Assembly: GCA_045546875.1 (NCBI GenBank)
Contig: JAZQDP010000137.1
Location: forward strand, 1 to 8,839
Direction: 5' to 3'
DNA length: 8,839 nucleotides
Origin: RUG11551 sp045546875
GTDB taxonomy: Bacteria; Planctomycetota; Planctomycetia; Pirellulales; Thermoguttaceae
Below are positions 1 to 6,416 of the stretch, piece by piece. Made by a program: the position numbers and the translations under genes. Position 1 is the stretch's first letter. Each line of letters opens with the position of its first letter. The notes beneath the pieces are model-generated. The model worked only from the letters and a program-made list of their open reading frames with translations, searched no databases and was not told where the DNA came from.

Positions 1-98
1 GTGAGCCATAAGTACGATTATAGGTATTGAAAGGAATTATTGCCTGTTGTTTAAATGTTATCCCATTGTCTACGCTTTTAAAAAGTCTATATATATGA

Positions 99-3000
99 TT
101 GGGTTGTGTACCAGCAAAATTGGGATTGCAAAACAGCAAAACGTCTTCAGACGTCTACGGTTCTGGGCGCATTCTCGTTTTGACAAACGAACTGCCAACA
201 ACAACCGGAACAGCCACAGTCAACGAAGGAACGCTCTTTAACGCCAATGGCAGCAACCCAACGTACGATAACGACATTCAAATCAAAGGCGTTGGCGGCT
301 TGCGAATCGGCTGGAATATGACGATGAACGTAACGGGCAAGATTTCAGACTATACAGACGCCATCGGAAACGTAACGCCCGGCAAGCTGATTTTCGAGCA
401 CGACGGCAACGACATTCGTCTTCTCAACGGAGCCAACGATTACTCCGGCGGAACTCAAATCAGCGGCGGAAACGTTACCAGCGGCGGCGGAGCGGCAACG
501 ATCACCGTTTATGCCGACGGAACTCCGTTTGGAACCGGTCCGGTTTCTTTTGGAGCAGACGGTTCTGCTATTGCTTTGAACAATCACGCTATTACCGTTG
601 CAGGTTTTGACGGCGGAACAACCGGTACGGTCAGCGGGAGCGATACGCTGACAATCAACAACGGGACGAATAACTACTCGGCTCCGGTTACGATTAACAA
701 CGTAACAAATTTGAATATAACCGGCTCCGGTTCTCAAACGGTTGCTTCGGCTGACGTAACTAATCTGACCATTTCTTCGGGCGAGATGAGCTTCTCCGGC
801 GCATTAAACGTTCCAGGAAACATCACAATCGCCTCGGGCGCAACCCTCAAAATGACAGGAACGGGGGCGTCCTTGAATGCGGGTAATCAAGTCAACATTC
901 AAGATGGCGCAACGCTCTACTTTGAAAACGCCGTCCCGCGCAACGACAATACAGTTCTGGCTATTAATATTGCCGAAGGCGGAACGTTAAAGTTCTACGA
1001 AACCGATACCGGCGACCATAACGACAACAACTCTCTTGTTCGGGGCGCCAGTAAGAATCTTACAATTACCGGCGACGGATCCTTCGTCAAAACGGGAACT
1101 GGCAAGCTGTTTATCACCAACCAGGACTACAGCGCCAAAGTCGCTATCGTCCTTTCCGATAAAGCCGTCATTGACGTTCAGGAAGGCGATTTGGTCAACG
1201 GAGGATGGTCGCCGGATTGCTGGAAAATGACAACTGGCGATGTTACAACGTACAACCAGGCAACGCTCAATATCGGACCGAACGGAACAGTTGACCTTTG
1301 GGACGGAACGTTGCACGTCGGCGGAATTACCGGCGACGTTGACGGCGAAAACGCCGGAAGAATCATCTCCAAAAACAACGGCAAGATTATTATTGGCGCT
1401 GGCATGACGGATGCCAGCAAAACCTATGTTTATAATGGCGATGTCAGCTTAAGCGGAGGCAGAGACTTTATCAAAGAAGGAAAGAACACGCAGGTCTTGG
1501 CTGGAACGTACATTCATTCCGGCAATACAACAGTTAACGATGGAACGCTGGAATTCTCCGGCACGGCTGAAATTAACGCGTTCATCCTTAACGGAGGATC
1601 TGTCAATATTACCGATGGAACTACAACCATGAAAGGCAACGGCAGTCTTTCAAACGGCGCGACAATTACCGTTTCAGACAACGCCAATTTTGTATTTGAT
1701 TTGGGCGACGGCAGACAATCTCAAACTTCGCTGGAACCGCTGGCTGTAGTTGGTAAAATGGTTCTTAAAACTGGAAACTTCAGCGCTATCAATATTTCAA
1801 ATCAAACGCAGCTTGAATTGGCAGGCGGCATTGTGAAAAACAATGGCGACGTTACAGAGTCAAACAACATTGCCAATATTAATACAGACGTTTATCTCAG
1901 CGCGGATTCTCGTTTGATGGCAGGCTGGACAGATGGCGTTATTAACGTCAACGGCGTTATTTCCGGTCCCGCTAAACTCATTATGCGTAACGACAGCGGA
2001 ACGGTTTACCTCAACAAGACCAATACTTATACTGGCGGAACGCAAATTGGAGACGAATACAACAACGGCGGGATTGGCAGACTTGTCATGGGCGCGGACA
2101 ACGCTCTGGGAACCGGTCCGATTTCTTTCGGATCCAATAATTCCTTCCTTGACATGTCAACGTATTCCCAGGTCTTTAACGGCATTGACAACCAAAACGG
2201 TTCCGGCGGGAATTTTGGAGGGAACTCAATCAGCAATACAGCCAACTTGCTGGAATCTCCTGCGTTTAACGCGGCGGAAGGAACGAATTTCGTCTATACA
2301 GGAACTCTGCCAACTCTTTCCGGTACGATAACCAAAACCGGCACGGGTTCGCAAACAATTGTCTCGGCAGACGTTGACGCCATTTCCGTTACAGAAGGAA
2401 CAATGGGCTTTTCTGGCGCATTGGTTGCTGACAGCGTTTCAATCGCTCCGGGCGCAACTCTCAAAATGACGGGAACAGGGTCGTCCATTAACGTTGTCAA
2501 TCCGGTAAATATTCAAGACGGCGCAACCCTCTTCTTTGAAAACGCTGTTCCGCGCAATCCTGAAAATACATCCGTAAATATCAACATTGCGGAAGGCGGA
2601 ACGTTAAAATTCTCCGAAACTGAAACCGCCGACCACCTCGAAAGCAACACCCTGGTTGACGTAGAACATAGTCATTTGAAAACTTTTATCACAGGAGACG
2701 GCAATTTCGTCAAGACGGGTACTGGAAAGTTGTTTATGTACCGAAATGCAACTTTCAGCGGCGATAATTTGTCAATCGTTCTTTCAGACAAAGCCCTTAT
2801 TGACGTTCAGGAAGGCGATTTGGTTAACGGCGGCTGGAATGCCAACGGATGGAAGAAAACGGACGGCGACGTTACAACGTACAACCAGGCGACCTTAAAC
2901 ATTGGACCGAAAGGAACGGTTGATCTTTGGGACGGAACGATGTACGTTGGCGGAATCACCGGCGACGTTGACGGCGAAAACGCCGGGAGAATCATCTCCA

Positions 3001-4508
3001 AAAACAACGGTCATCTCGTCATTGGCATGGGAATTACAGACACAGCCAGAACTGACGTTTATAATGGAAACGTTGATTTAGCCGCAGGTCGTTCTATTAC
3101 CAAAGAAGGCTCGGCTACGCAGAAATTCACGGGAACGTTTACCAACCTCGGAACGACAAACGTCAATGGCGGTACGCTGGAATTCACCGGAGACACAACC
3201 CTGGGACCGTTCAATTTCGCCAACAACGGCAAAATCAACGTTACCGACGGTTCTCTAACTTTTGGCGCGGGCGTTATTATAACACCCAACATTCCGTTTA
3301 ACGTTGACGACAGCGTTGTTTTAACTATCGATCCAGGAGATGAACAAGTTGTCGCTCAGCGGTATACCGCAAATGACGGTCCGCTCAATATTGCTAAAAA
3401 GATTATCGCCAAGAGCGGGTATTTTAGAACCGTCAATATTTCAGACGCAACCGCGCTTGAACTCGACGGCGGCATCTTGCAGAATAACGGCGACACCACC
3501 GGAACGACGACGTCCAATATCAATACGGATATTTATCTGGCATCCGACTCCAGTCTCATGGCGGGATGGGGCGGACGCATGAACGTCAGCGGTGTCATTT
3601 CCGGTCCCGGCAAGCTGATTATTCGCGACGACAGCGGCACGATTTATCTCAATAAATCCAATACGTATGAAGGCGGAACGCAAGTCGGCGACAATTTTAA
3701 CGCTGACCAGTGCGGTCGCATTGTTGCTGGCGCGGAAAACGTGTTGGGAACCGGACGCCTGTATTTCATCAAAGACAACTCGTTCTTCGATATGGCGGGA
3801 TACGCTCAAACGATTGACGGATTGGGTAAAGACATGAGTTCTGACGAAGTTCAGTACAAAGGCTCTGTCAACAACTCCGGCGCTGCAACGACGTTGACGC
3901 TTGACGTTCCCGAAGGCGAAACGTACAACTATACCGGCTCCGTTGCGAACAACGTTAGCATCGTCAAAACGGGAGCAGGAACTCAACAGTTCAACCTCGC
4001 CGACGGCGCAACGTTTGCTAAAGACATTCTCGTCTCCAACGGACGTCTGGATATGAAAGAGTACTATACTGGCACGCTAACGATAAATGATGGCGGCGTT
4101 TTCTCGCCGGGCAACTCGATTGGAACGCTCAATCTGACGGGCGACTTCAATCTCGACGGCGGAACGCTGCTGATGGAAATCGGCGGTCCGACGATAGCCG
4201 ACAGCGACCAGCTGATTATCAACGGCAATTTGAATTTGAACGACGGGGATATTGTTTTACAATTCCTCAGCGACATGACGCCCAACGCGGAATTCGCCGT
4301 CGTTTTAGACGCTGACAACAGCGCCGACCTCGACGTGCTGAGCTTTGTCGACTCCTATTATTACACTAATTTGAGCTATGGCTTAGGCGATTCCGGGTTA
4401 TGGGTGTTGTCCGGTAAAGTGGACCCCAACGCTGTTCCGGAACCGTCAACCTGGGCGCTACTGATTCTCGGCGCTGCCGGGCTGGCGTACATGCGGAAAC
4501 GCAAATAA
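99..4508 (+). CDS. Beta-strand-repeat surface protein with PEP-CTERM sorting signal, N-terminus missing or disrupted
   Basis: The 1469-residue product is rich in G, N, T, D and S, with the repeating 'G-x-L-x-(F/M)-x-G' rhythm of beta-helical passenger proteins. Autotransporter-associated beta-strand motifs of the NTYTGGT type occur at residues 113-121 (NDYSGGTQI), 642-650 (NTYTGGTQI) and 1188-1196 (NTYEGGTQV). The C-terminal part (about 1292-1445) has the FSPGNSIGTL motif near 1335 and a DQLIINGNLNLN stretch usual in this family, then a PEP-CTERM signal at 1446-1469. By family knowledge such proteins are exported by Sec and processed by an exosortase into the envelope or matrix; the ligand cannot be read from sequence. 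The start is weak: TTG at 99 follows directly after an in-frame TGA (96-98), there is no Shine-Dalgarno and no signal peptide, and module homology begins only near residue 24. The real gene probably extended further 5', or the frame is broken here. The family call is firm; the start is not. Confidence 0.85.
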   Translation: MGCVPAKLGLQNSKTSSDVYGSGRILVLTNELPTTTGTATVNEGTLFNANGSNPTYDNDIQIKGVGGLRIGWNMTMNVTGKISDYTDAIGNVTPGKLIFEHDGNDIRLLNGANDYSGGTQISGGNVTSGGGAATITVYADGTPFGTGPVSFGADGSAIALNNHAITVAGFDGGTTGTVSGSDTLTINNGTNNYSAPVTINNVTNLNITGSGSQTVASADVTNLTISSGEMSFSGALNVPGNITIASGATLKMTGTGASLNAGNQVNIQDGATLYFENAVPRNDNTVLAINIAEGGTLKFYETDTGDHNDNNSLVRGASKNLTITGDGSFVKTGTGKLFITNQDYSAKVAIVLSDKAVIDVQEGDLVNGGWSPDCWKMTTGDVTTYNQATLNIGPNGTVDLWDGTLHVGGITGDVDGENAGRIISKNNGKIIIGAGMTDASKTYVYNGDVSLSGGRDFIKEGKNTQVLAGTYIHSGNTTVNDGTLEFSGTAEINAFILNGGSVNITDGTTTMKGNGSLSNGATITVSDNANFVFDLGDGRQSQTSLEPLAVVGKMVLKTGNFSAINISNQTQLELAGGIVKNNGDVTESNNIANINTDVYLSADSRLMAGWTDGVINVNGVISGPAKLIMRNDSGTVYLNKTNTYTGGTQIGDEYNNGGIGRLVMGADNALGTGPISFGSNNSFLDMSTYSQVFNGIDNQNGSGGNFGGNSISNTANLLESPAFNAAEGTNFVYTGTLPTLSGTITKTGTGSQTIVSADVDAISVTEGTMGFSGALVADSVSIAPGATLKMTGTGSSINVVNPVNIQDGATLFFENAVPRNPENTSVNINIAEGGTLKFSETETADHLESNTLVDVEHSHLKTFITGDGNFVKTGTGKLFMYRNATFSGDNLSIVLSDKALIDVQEGDLVNGGWNANGWKKTDGDVTTYNQATLNIGPKGTVDLWDGTMYVGGITGDVDGENAGRIISKNNGHLVIGMGITDTARTDVYNGNVDLAAGRSITKEGSATQKFTGTFTNLGTTNVNGGTLEFTGDTTLGPFNFANNGKINVTDGSLTFGAGVIITPNIPFNVDDSVVLTIDPGDEQVVAQRYTANDGPLNIAKKIIAKSGYFRTVNISDATALELDGGILQNNGDTTGTTTSNINTDIYLASDSSLMAGWGGRMNVSGVISGPGKLIIRDDSGTIYLNKSNTYEGGTQVGDNFNADQCGRIVAGAENVLGTGRLYFIKDNSFFDMAGYAQTIDGLGKDMSSDEVQYKGSVNNSGAATTLTLDVPEGETYNYTGSVANNVSIVKTGAGTQQFNLADGATFAKDILVSNGRLDMKEYYTGTLTINDGGVFSPGNSIGTLNLTGDFNLDGGTLLMEIGGPTIADSDQLIINGNLNLNDGDIVLQFLSDMTPNAEFAVVLDADNSADLDVLSFVDSYYYTNLSYGLGDSGLWVLSGKVDPNAVPEPSTWALLILGAAGLAYMRKRK
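170..722 (+). repeat. Partial first copy of the ~540-residue passenger module
   Basis: Residues about 24-208 align by eye with the second half of the two complete modules downstream. The alignment includes ..RIGW / ..LMAGW, GKLIF / AKLIM and NDYSGGTQI / NTYTGGTQI, followed by GTGPVSFG / GTGPISFG. Only the C-terminal half of a module is present. This supports the view that the 5' part of the gene is missing or out of frame. The left edge is approximate. Confidence 0.65.
723..2339 (+). repeat. Complete passenger module A (539 codons)
   Basis: The module starts at GSGSQTVASAD (residue 209) and runs to just before GTGSQTIVSAD (residue 748). The order of landmarks is GATLKMTGTG, NIQDGATLYFENAVPRN, IAEGGTLKF, VKTGTGKLF, VLSDKA(V/L)IDVQEGDLVNGGW, YNQATLNIGP, GGITGDVDGENAGRI, LMAGW, NTYTGGTQI, GTGPISFG. 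The same order recurs in module B at an offset of 1617-1629 nt. Confidence 0.85.
2340..3971 (+). repeat. Complete passenger module B (544 codons)
   Basis: This is a second full copy of the landmark series in module A, from GTGSQT (residue 748) to just before GAGTQQF (residue 1292). Conservation is uneven. The 143-nt block 2868-3010 matches 1239-1381 with about 15 mismatches (roughly 90 percent), mostly at third positions, while other parts match only at the protein level. This pattern fits an old tandem duplication with local constraint or gene conversion in the core. Confidence 0.85.
4434..4505 (+). other. PEP-CTERM protein-sorting signal
   Basis: The last 24 residues have the three parts of a PEP-CTERM tail: the VPEPSTWALL motif, a short hydrophobic segment (ILGAAGLAY) and a basic end (MRKRK). 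By family knowledge this is recognised by exosortase, which cleaves near the PEP motif. No exosortase gene lies in the window. Confidence 0.92.
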
Positions 4509-4534
4509 TTCGGAATTCGGAATTACGCAAAGCG
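4507..4534 (+). repeat. GGAATTC-heptamer/ACGCAAAGCG repeat, left copy
   Basis: Heptameric GGAATTC-GGAATTA units are followed by CGCAAAGCG. The copy begins inside the TAA stop codon of the upstream gene. The same unit appears inverted at 4879-4913 and in direct orientation inside the membrane-protein gene at 6885-6923. Confidence 0.8.
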
Positions 4535-4577
4535 TAGGCGAGCCGGGAACGTGAGTTCCCGGTAAAAGCCTCACGCT
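4531..4577 (+). other. Two-tier hairpin
   Basis: The inner stem is perfect: CCGGGAAC (4543-4550) pairs with GTTCCCGG (4555-4562) around loop GTGA. The outer stem pairs AGCGTAGGC (4531-4539) with GCCTCACGCT (4568-4577), with a single bulged C at 4572. There is no T-run directly after it, so it is not a canonical terminator. It looks like a REP/BIME-type palindromic unit, or an mRNA 3'-end stabiliser for the surface-protein gene. Confidence 0.75.
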
Positions 4578-4583
4578 CTAGTT

Positions 4584-4607
4584 CGCAAAGTTCGCGAAGT
4601 GTTAAAA
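4584..4607 (+). repeat. 9-bp CGCRAAGTK repeat ending in GTGTTAAAA
   Basis: Two 9-bp units (CGCAAAGTT, CGCGAAGTG) are followed by TTAAAA. The last 15 nt, CGCGAAGTGTTAAAA (4593-4607), match 4833-4847 at 14 of 15 positions. Confidence 0.65.
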
Positions 4608-4612
4608 AATAG

Positions 4613-4638
4613 GCGAGAGCGAAAGCTCTCGCTTTTTT
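4613..4638 (+). terminator. Rho-independent terminator
   Basis: A perfect 8-bp stem, GCGAGAGC (4613-4620) with GCTCTCGC (4625-4632), is closed by a GAAA tetraloop and followed directly by six T. An A-rich stretch (4603-4609) precedes it. It would end transcription of the surface-protein gene about 105 nt after its stop codon. Confidence 0.92.
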
Positions 4639-4738
4639 GTTTTACCGAACGCGCACGGTTGAACCCGGCTCGCGGGTGGGACGCCCGGGAAAATCCTCGC
4701 GCGGAGCCGCGGAGTGAGCCACGAAAGATGTGGAGTGC

Positions 4739-4778
4739 GGCGCCTTGGCGCCTCTTTCTTTTTTGACGCCTTGGCGCC
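4739..4778 (+). repeat. Paired GGCGCCTTGGCGCC hairpins around a T-rich tract
   Basis: GGCGCCTTGGCGCC (4739-4752) and the near-copy GACGCCTTGGCGCC (4765-4778) are separated by TCTTTCTTTTTT. The first can fold as GGCGC-CTTG-GCGCC followed by a T-rich run, so it could act as a second, back-up terminator. A related GGCGCC module occurs inside the membrane-protein gene near 7574-7590. Confidence 0.5.
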
Positions 4779-4814
4779 AATGCGGGCAGAATGCCAGCGG
4801 AAGAATTATTAAGC

Positions 4815-4847
4815 CGCAAAGAACGCAAAGGACGCAAAGTGTTAAAA
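4815..4847 (+). repeat. Triple 9-bp CGCAAAGNN repeat ending in GTGTTAAAA
   Basis: Three tandem 9-bp units start at 4815, 4824 and 4833 (CGCAAAGAA, CGCAAAGGA, CGCAAAGTG) and are followed by TTAAAA. This is the same terminal arrangement as the copy at 4584-4607. Confidence 0.75.
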
Positions 4848-4853
4848 GAGAAC

Positions 4854-4869
4854 AACCGCGTTAGCGGTT
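4854..4869 (+). other. Small hairpin with GTTA loop
   Basis: AACCGC (4854-4859), loop GTTA and GCGGTT (4864-4869) form a perfect 6-bp stem. It has no T-run, so terminator function is unlikely. Its apex resembles that of the other hairpins in the window. Confidence 0.55.
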
Positions 4870-4878
4870 CTAGTTGAA

Positions 4879-4913
4879 CGCTTCGCGTAATTCCGAATTC
4901 CGCATTCCGAATT
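4879..4913 (-). repeat. GGAATKC-heptamer/ACGCGAAGCG repeat, right inverted copy
   Basis: Read on the minus strand this is AATTC-GGAATGC-GGAATTC-GGAATTA-CGCGAAGCG. It is an inverted, slightly longer copy of 4507-4534. Directly beyond it (4914-4930) the minus strand continues as a GGAGTAG-GTAGTAG heptamer pair. That pair resembles the CAGTAGG pair found after the purT stop. Confidence 0.8.
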
Positions 4914-4944
4914 AAACTACTACCTACTCCATAAACGCTATAGC

Positions 4945-4972
4945 TTGACATCTTTTCTTCCTGTGCTAAAAT
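4945..4972 (+). promoter_or_regulatory. Sigma70-like promoter for purT
   Basis: A perfect -35 box TTGACA (4945-4950), a 16-nt spacer and a near-consensus -10 box TAAAAT (4967-4972) predict a start of transcription near 4979. That leaves a leader of about 80 nt before the purT ATG. It lies just downstream of the repeat island and its terminator, so purT should be transcribed independently of the surface-protein gene. Confidence 0.75.
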
Positions 4973-5005
4973 AATTCTATCGATAAAAACAGAAATATTA
5001 AATCG

Positions 5006-5020
5006 GAGGAACGGTTCCTC
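5006..5020 (+). promoter_or_regulatory. Perfect palindrome in the purT leader
   Basis: GAGGAAC-G-GTTCCTC is a perfect 7+1+7 inverted repeat about 27 nt after the predicted transcription start and 38 nt before the ATG. It could be an operator for a dimeric regulator. Its left arm also contains a Shine-Dalgarno-like GGAGGA, too far upstream to serve the ATG. The regulator is unknown, and the site does not resemble the enterobacterial PurR box closely. Confidence 0.45.
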
Positions 5021-5058
5021 TGGTTTACAATCCAATAACCTTTACCCTCTTAAAAGAC

Positions 5059-6246
5059 ATGACCACATTGGGAACGGCTCTTAGACCGTCTGCTGTTAAG
5101 GTATTGATGCTCGGTTCAGGCGAACTTGGCAAAGAAGTTGTAATTGAGATGATGCGTTTAGGCGTTGAAGTTGTAGCGGTTGACCGTTACGAGAACGCGC
5201 CGGGAATGCAGGTGGCGCACCGCAGCTACTTCATCAACATGCTCGACGGCGCTCAGCTGCGCGAAGTTATCGAAAAGGAAAAGCCAGACTACATCGTTCC
5301 GGAAGTCGAAGCGATTGCTACGCCGACTTTGGTTGAGCTGGAAAAAGAAGGGTATACGGTTATCCCGACCGCCAACGCCGCGTTCCTGACCATGAACCGG
5401 GAAGGGATTCGCCGTCTGGCGGCTGAAGAACTCGGTCTGCCGACGTCGCCGTACCGGTTTGCCGCCAATTACGACGAGTTCAAGCAAGCGGTTGCTGAAA
5501 TCGGGACGCCGTGCGTTATCAAGCCGATTATGTCCTCTTCCGGACACGGTCAGAGCGTTTGCAAAACTGCGGACGACGTCGACAAATGCTGGCAGATCGC
5601 TCAGGAAGGCGGCCGCGCCGGCGCCGGCAAAGTCATCGTCGAAGGGTTTATCGATTTCGACTACGAGATTACCCTTCTCACCGTTCGTCACGCAGGCGGA
5701 ACGTCGTTCCTCGAGCCGATTGGACATCATCAGGTTGACGGCGACTATCAGGAATCCTGGCAGCCGCAGCCCATGTCGGACGAAGCGAAGGCGAAAGCTC
5801 AGGAAATTGCCGGCAAGATCACCGGCGCGCTGGGCGGACGCGGTATATTCGGCGTCGAAATGTTCATCAAGGGCGACAAGGTCATTTTCAGCGAGGTTTC
5901 CCCTCGTCCGCACGACACCGGCATGGTAACGATGATTTCTCAAGACCTGTCGGAATTCGCGTTGCACGCCCGCGCCATTCTCGGATTGCCCATTCCCAAC
6001 ATTGCTTTCCACGGACCGTCGGCGTCCAAGGCGATTGTCGCCCGCGGAGACAGTGACAACGTTACGTTCTCCAATCTGGATAAAGTTCTCGAAGCGCCCA
6101 ATACGACAATGCGTATTTTCGGCAAAGGCGAAGTCCACGGGCATCGCCGCGTCGGCGTTCTGCTGGCTCGAGACGAAACCATTGACGCCGCCCTCGCTCG
6201 CGTTTTCAAAATGAGCGAAGACCTCGAATTGGGAAACGTAAAATGA
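5059..6246 (+). CDS. purT: Formate-dependent phosphoribosylglycinamide formyltransferase (GAR transformylase 2)
   Basis: PurT is an ATP-grasp enzyme that makes formyl-GAR from GAR, formate and ATP, replacing the folate-dependent PurN step of purine synthesis in the cytosol. The 395-residue product is collinear with the E. coli enzyme (392 residues) from its start MTTLGTALRP onward, which fixes the ATG. Visible ligand positions are G21-E22-L23 in the GSGELG loop and E82 in PEVEAIAT (GAR site). R114, K155, S160-Q165 (SSGHGQ), E195 and E203 belong to the ATP site. E267 and E279 bind Mg, D286 lies in SEVSPRPHD, and K356 and R363-R364 are near the C-terminus. The one notable change is H163, where the E. 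coli loop has lysine (SSGKGQ). The gene has its own promoter (4945-4972), no clear Shine-Dalgarno, and ends in TGA just before a repeat-filled spacer. Function is near certain. Confidence 0.98.
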   Translation: MTTLGTALRPSAVKVLMLGSGELGKEVVIEMMRLGVEVVAVDRYENAPGMQVAHRSYFINMLDGAQLREVIEKEKPDYIVPEVEAIATPTLVELEKEGYTVIPTANAAFLTMNREGIRRLAAEELGLPTSPYRFAANYDEFKQAVAEIGTPCVIKPIMSSSGHGQSVCKTADDVDKCWQIAQEGGRAGAGKVIVEGFIDFDYEITLLTVRHAGGTSFLEPIGHHQVDGDYQESWQPQPMSDEAKAKAQEIAGKITGALGGRGIFGVEMFIKGDKVIFSEVSPRPHDTGMVTMISQDLSEFALHARAILGLPIPNIAFHGPSASKAIVARGDSDNVTFSNLDKVLEAPNTTMRIFGKGEVHGHRRVGVLLARDETIDAALARVFKMSEDLELGNVK

Positions 6247-6248
6247 GA

Positions 6249-6262
6249 CAGTAGGCAGTAGG
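6249..6262 (+). repeat. CAGTAGG heptamer pair after the purT stop
   Basis: Two exact CAGTAGG units begin two nucleotides after the TGA stop. A related minus-strand pair (GGAGTAG-GTAGTAG) lies at 4914-4930, upstream of the purT promoter, so purT is flanked on both sides by the same heptamer class. Confidence 0.6.
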
Positions 6263-6274
6263 GAATCGTTTTTT

Positions 6275-6377
6275 AAACACGAAATACGCGAAAAGGAACG
6301 AAAAAACACGAAAGATTTATTATTTAATATTTTTCGTTTATTTCGTTTATTTCGTTTATTTCGTGTTTTTCGTGTTT
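6275..6377. repeat. ~100-bp imperfect inverted repeat with 9-bp CG rhythm
   Basis: The outer arms AAACACGAAA (6275-6284) and TTTCGTGTTT (6368-6377) pair perfectly. An inner AAACACGAAA-like element near 6305-6314 can pair with TTTCGTGTTTTT at 6359-6370. On the right arm CG dinucleotides fall every 9 bp (6335, 6344, 6353, 6362, 6371), giving three TTTATTTCG units. The left arm keeps spacing of about 9-10 bp. The arms are AT-rich. The structure could serve as a purT 3'-end or terminator region, or as a repeat element; no gene is visible in the 170-base spacer. Confidence 0.75.
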
Positions 6378-6397
6378 ACAATATAACGGACGCCGCC

Positions 6398-6411
6398 TCG
6401 CAACTCGCAAA
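6398..6411 (-). repeat. GTTGCGA-type heptamer pair just before the membrane-protein start
   Basis: TCGCAAC-TCGCAAA on the + strand is the reverse complement of TTTGCGA-GTTGCGA. It belongs to the same heptamer family that lies inside the following gene, in opposite orientation, and it occupies the place where a ribosome binding site would be expected. Confidence 0.6.
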
Positions 6412-6416
6412 TTTAT

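Larger units (their letters stand above)
4509..4944. repeat. Composite repeat island between the surface-protein gene and purT
   Basis: This gap of about 435 bases holds no convincing gene. From left to right it holds a GGAATTC-type repeat, a two-tier hairpin, a 9-bp repeat pair, an intrinsic terminator and a GC-rich stretch (about 4650-4740, containing CGCGG-AG-CCGCG). These are followed by paired GGCGCC hairpins, a triple 9-bp repeat, a small AACCGC-GTTA-GCGGTT hairpin (4854-4869) and an inverted GGAATTC-type repeat. The two outer repeats face each other as imperfect terminal inverted repeats: CGGAATTCGGAATTACGC is identical, then R, then AAGCGT. That gives the island a MITE-like outline. 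No target-site duplication is obvious. Confidence 0.6.

Noticed and set aside
96..98. TGA read as tryptophan or selenocysteine to rescue a signal peptide
   Set aside because: purT ends in TGA at the expected length, so TGA acts as stop here, and no SECIS-like hairpin follows.
47..241. 64-codon frame overlapping the start of the surface-protein gene
   Set aside because: It has a TTG start, no Shine-Dalgarno and no family, and mostly overlaps the repeat-module coding frame.
3441..3986. 181-codon minus-strand open frame inside the surface-protein gene
   Set aside because: It is a shadow of the repeat module. Similar minus-strand frames appear opposite the equivalent parts of the other modules.
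4571..5035. 154-codon open frame on the minus strand across the repeat island
   Set aside because: Its translation is arginine/serine-rich text produced by the repeats and hairpins. It runs over the terminator and the purT promoter, and has no domain or plausible start.
4979..5058. Purine riboswitch in the purT leader
   Set aside because: The leader is only about 80 nt and shows one simple palindrome, without the three-way junction or conserved core of known purine riboswitches.
5158..6309. 383-codon open frame antisense to purT
   Set aside because: It lies opposite a fully conserved purT. Its composition is that of a codon-bias shadow and no family is recognisable.
6275..6377. CRISPR array
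   Set aside because: The units are 9 bp with no spacers, and the arms are inverted with respect to each other; no cas gene is nearby.
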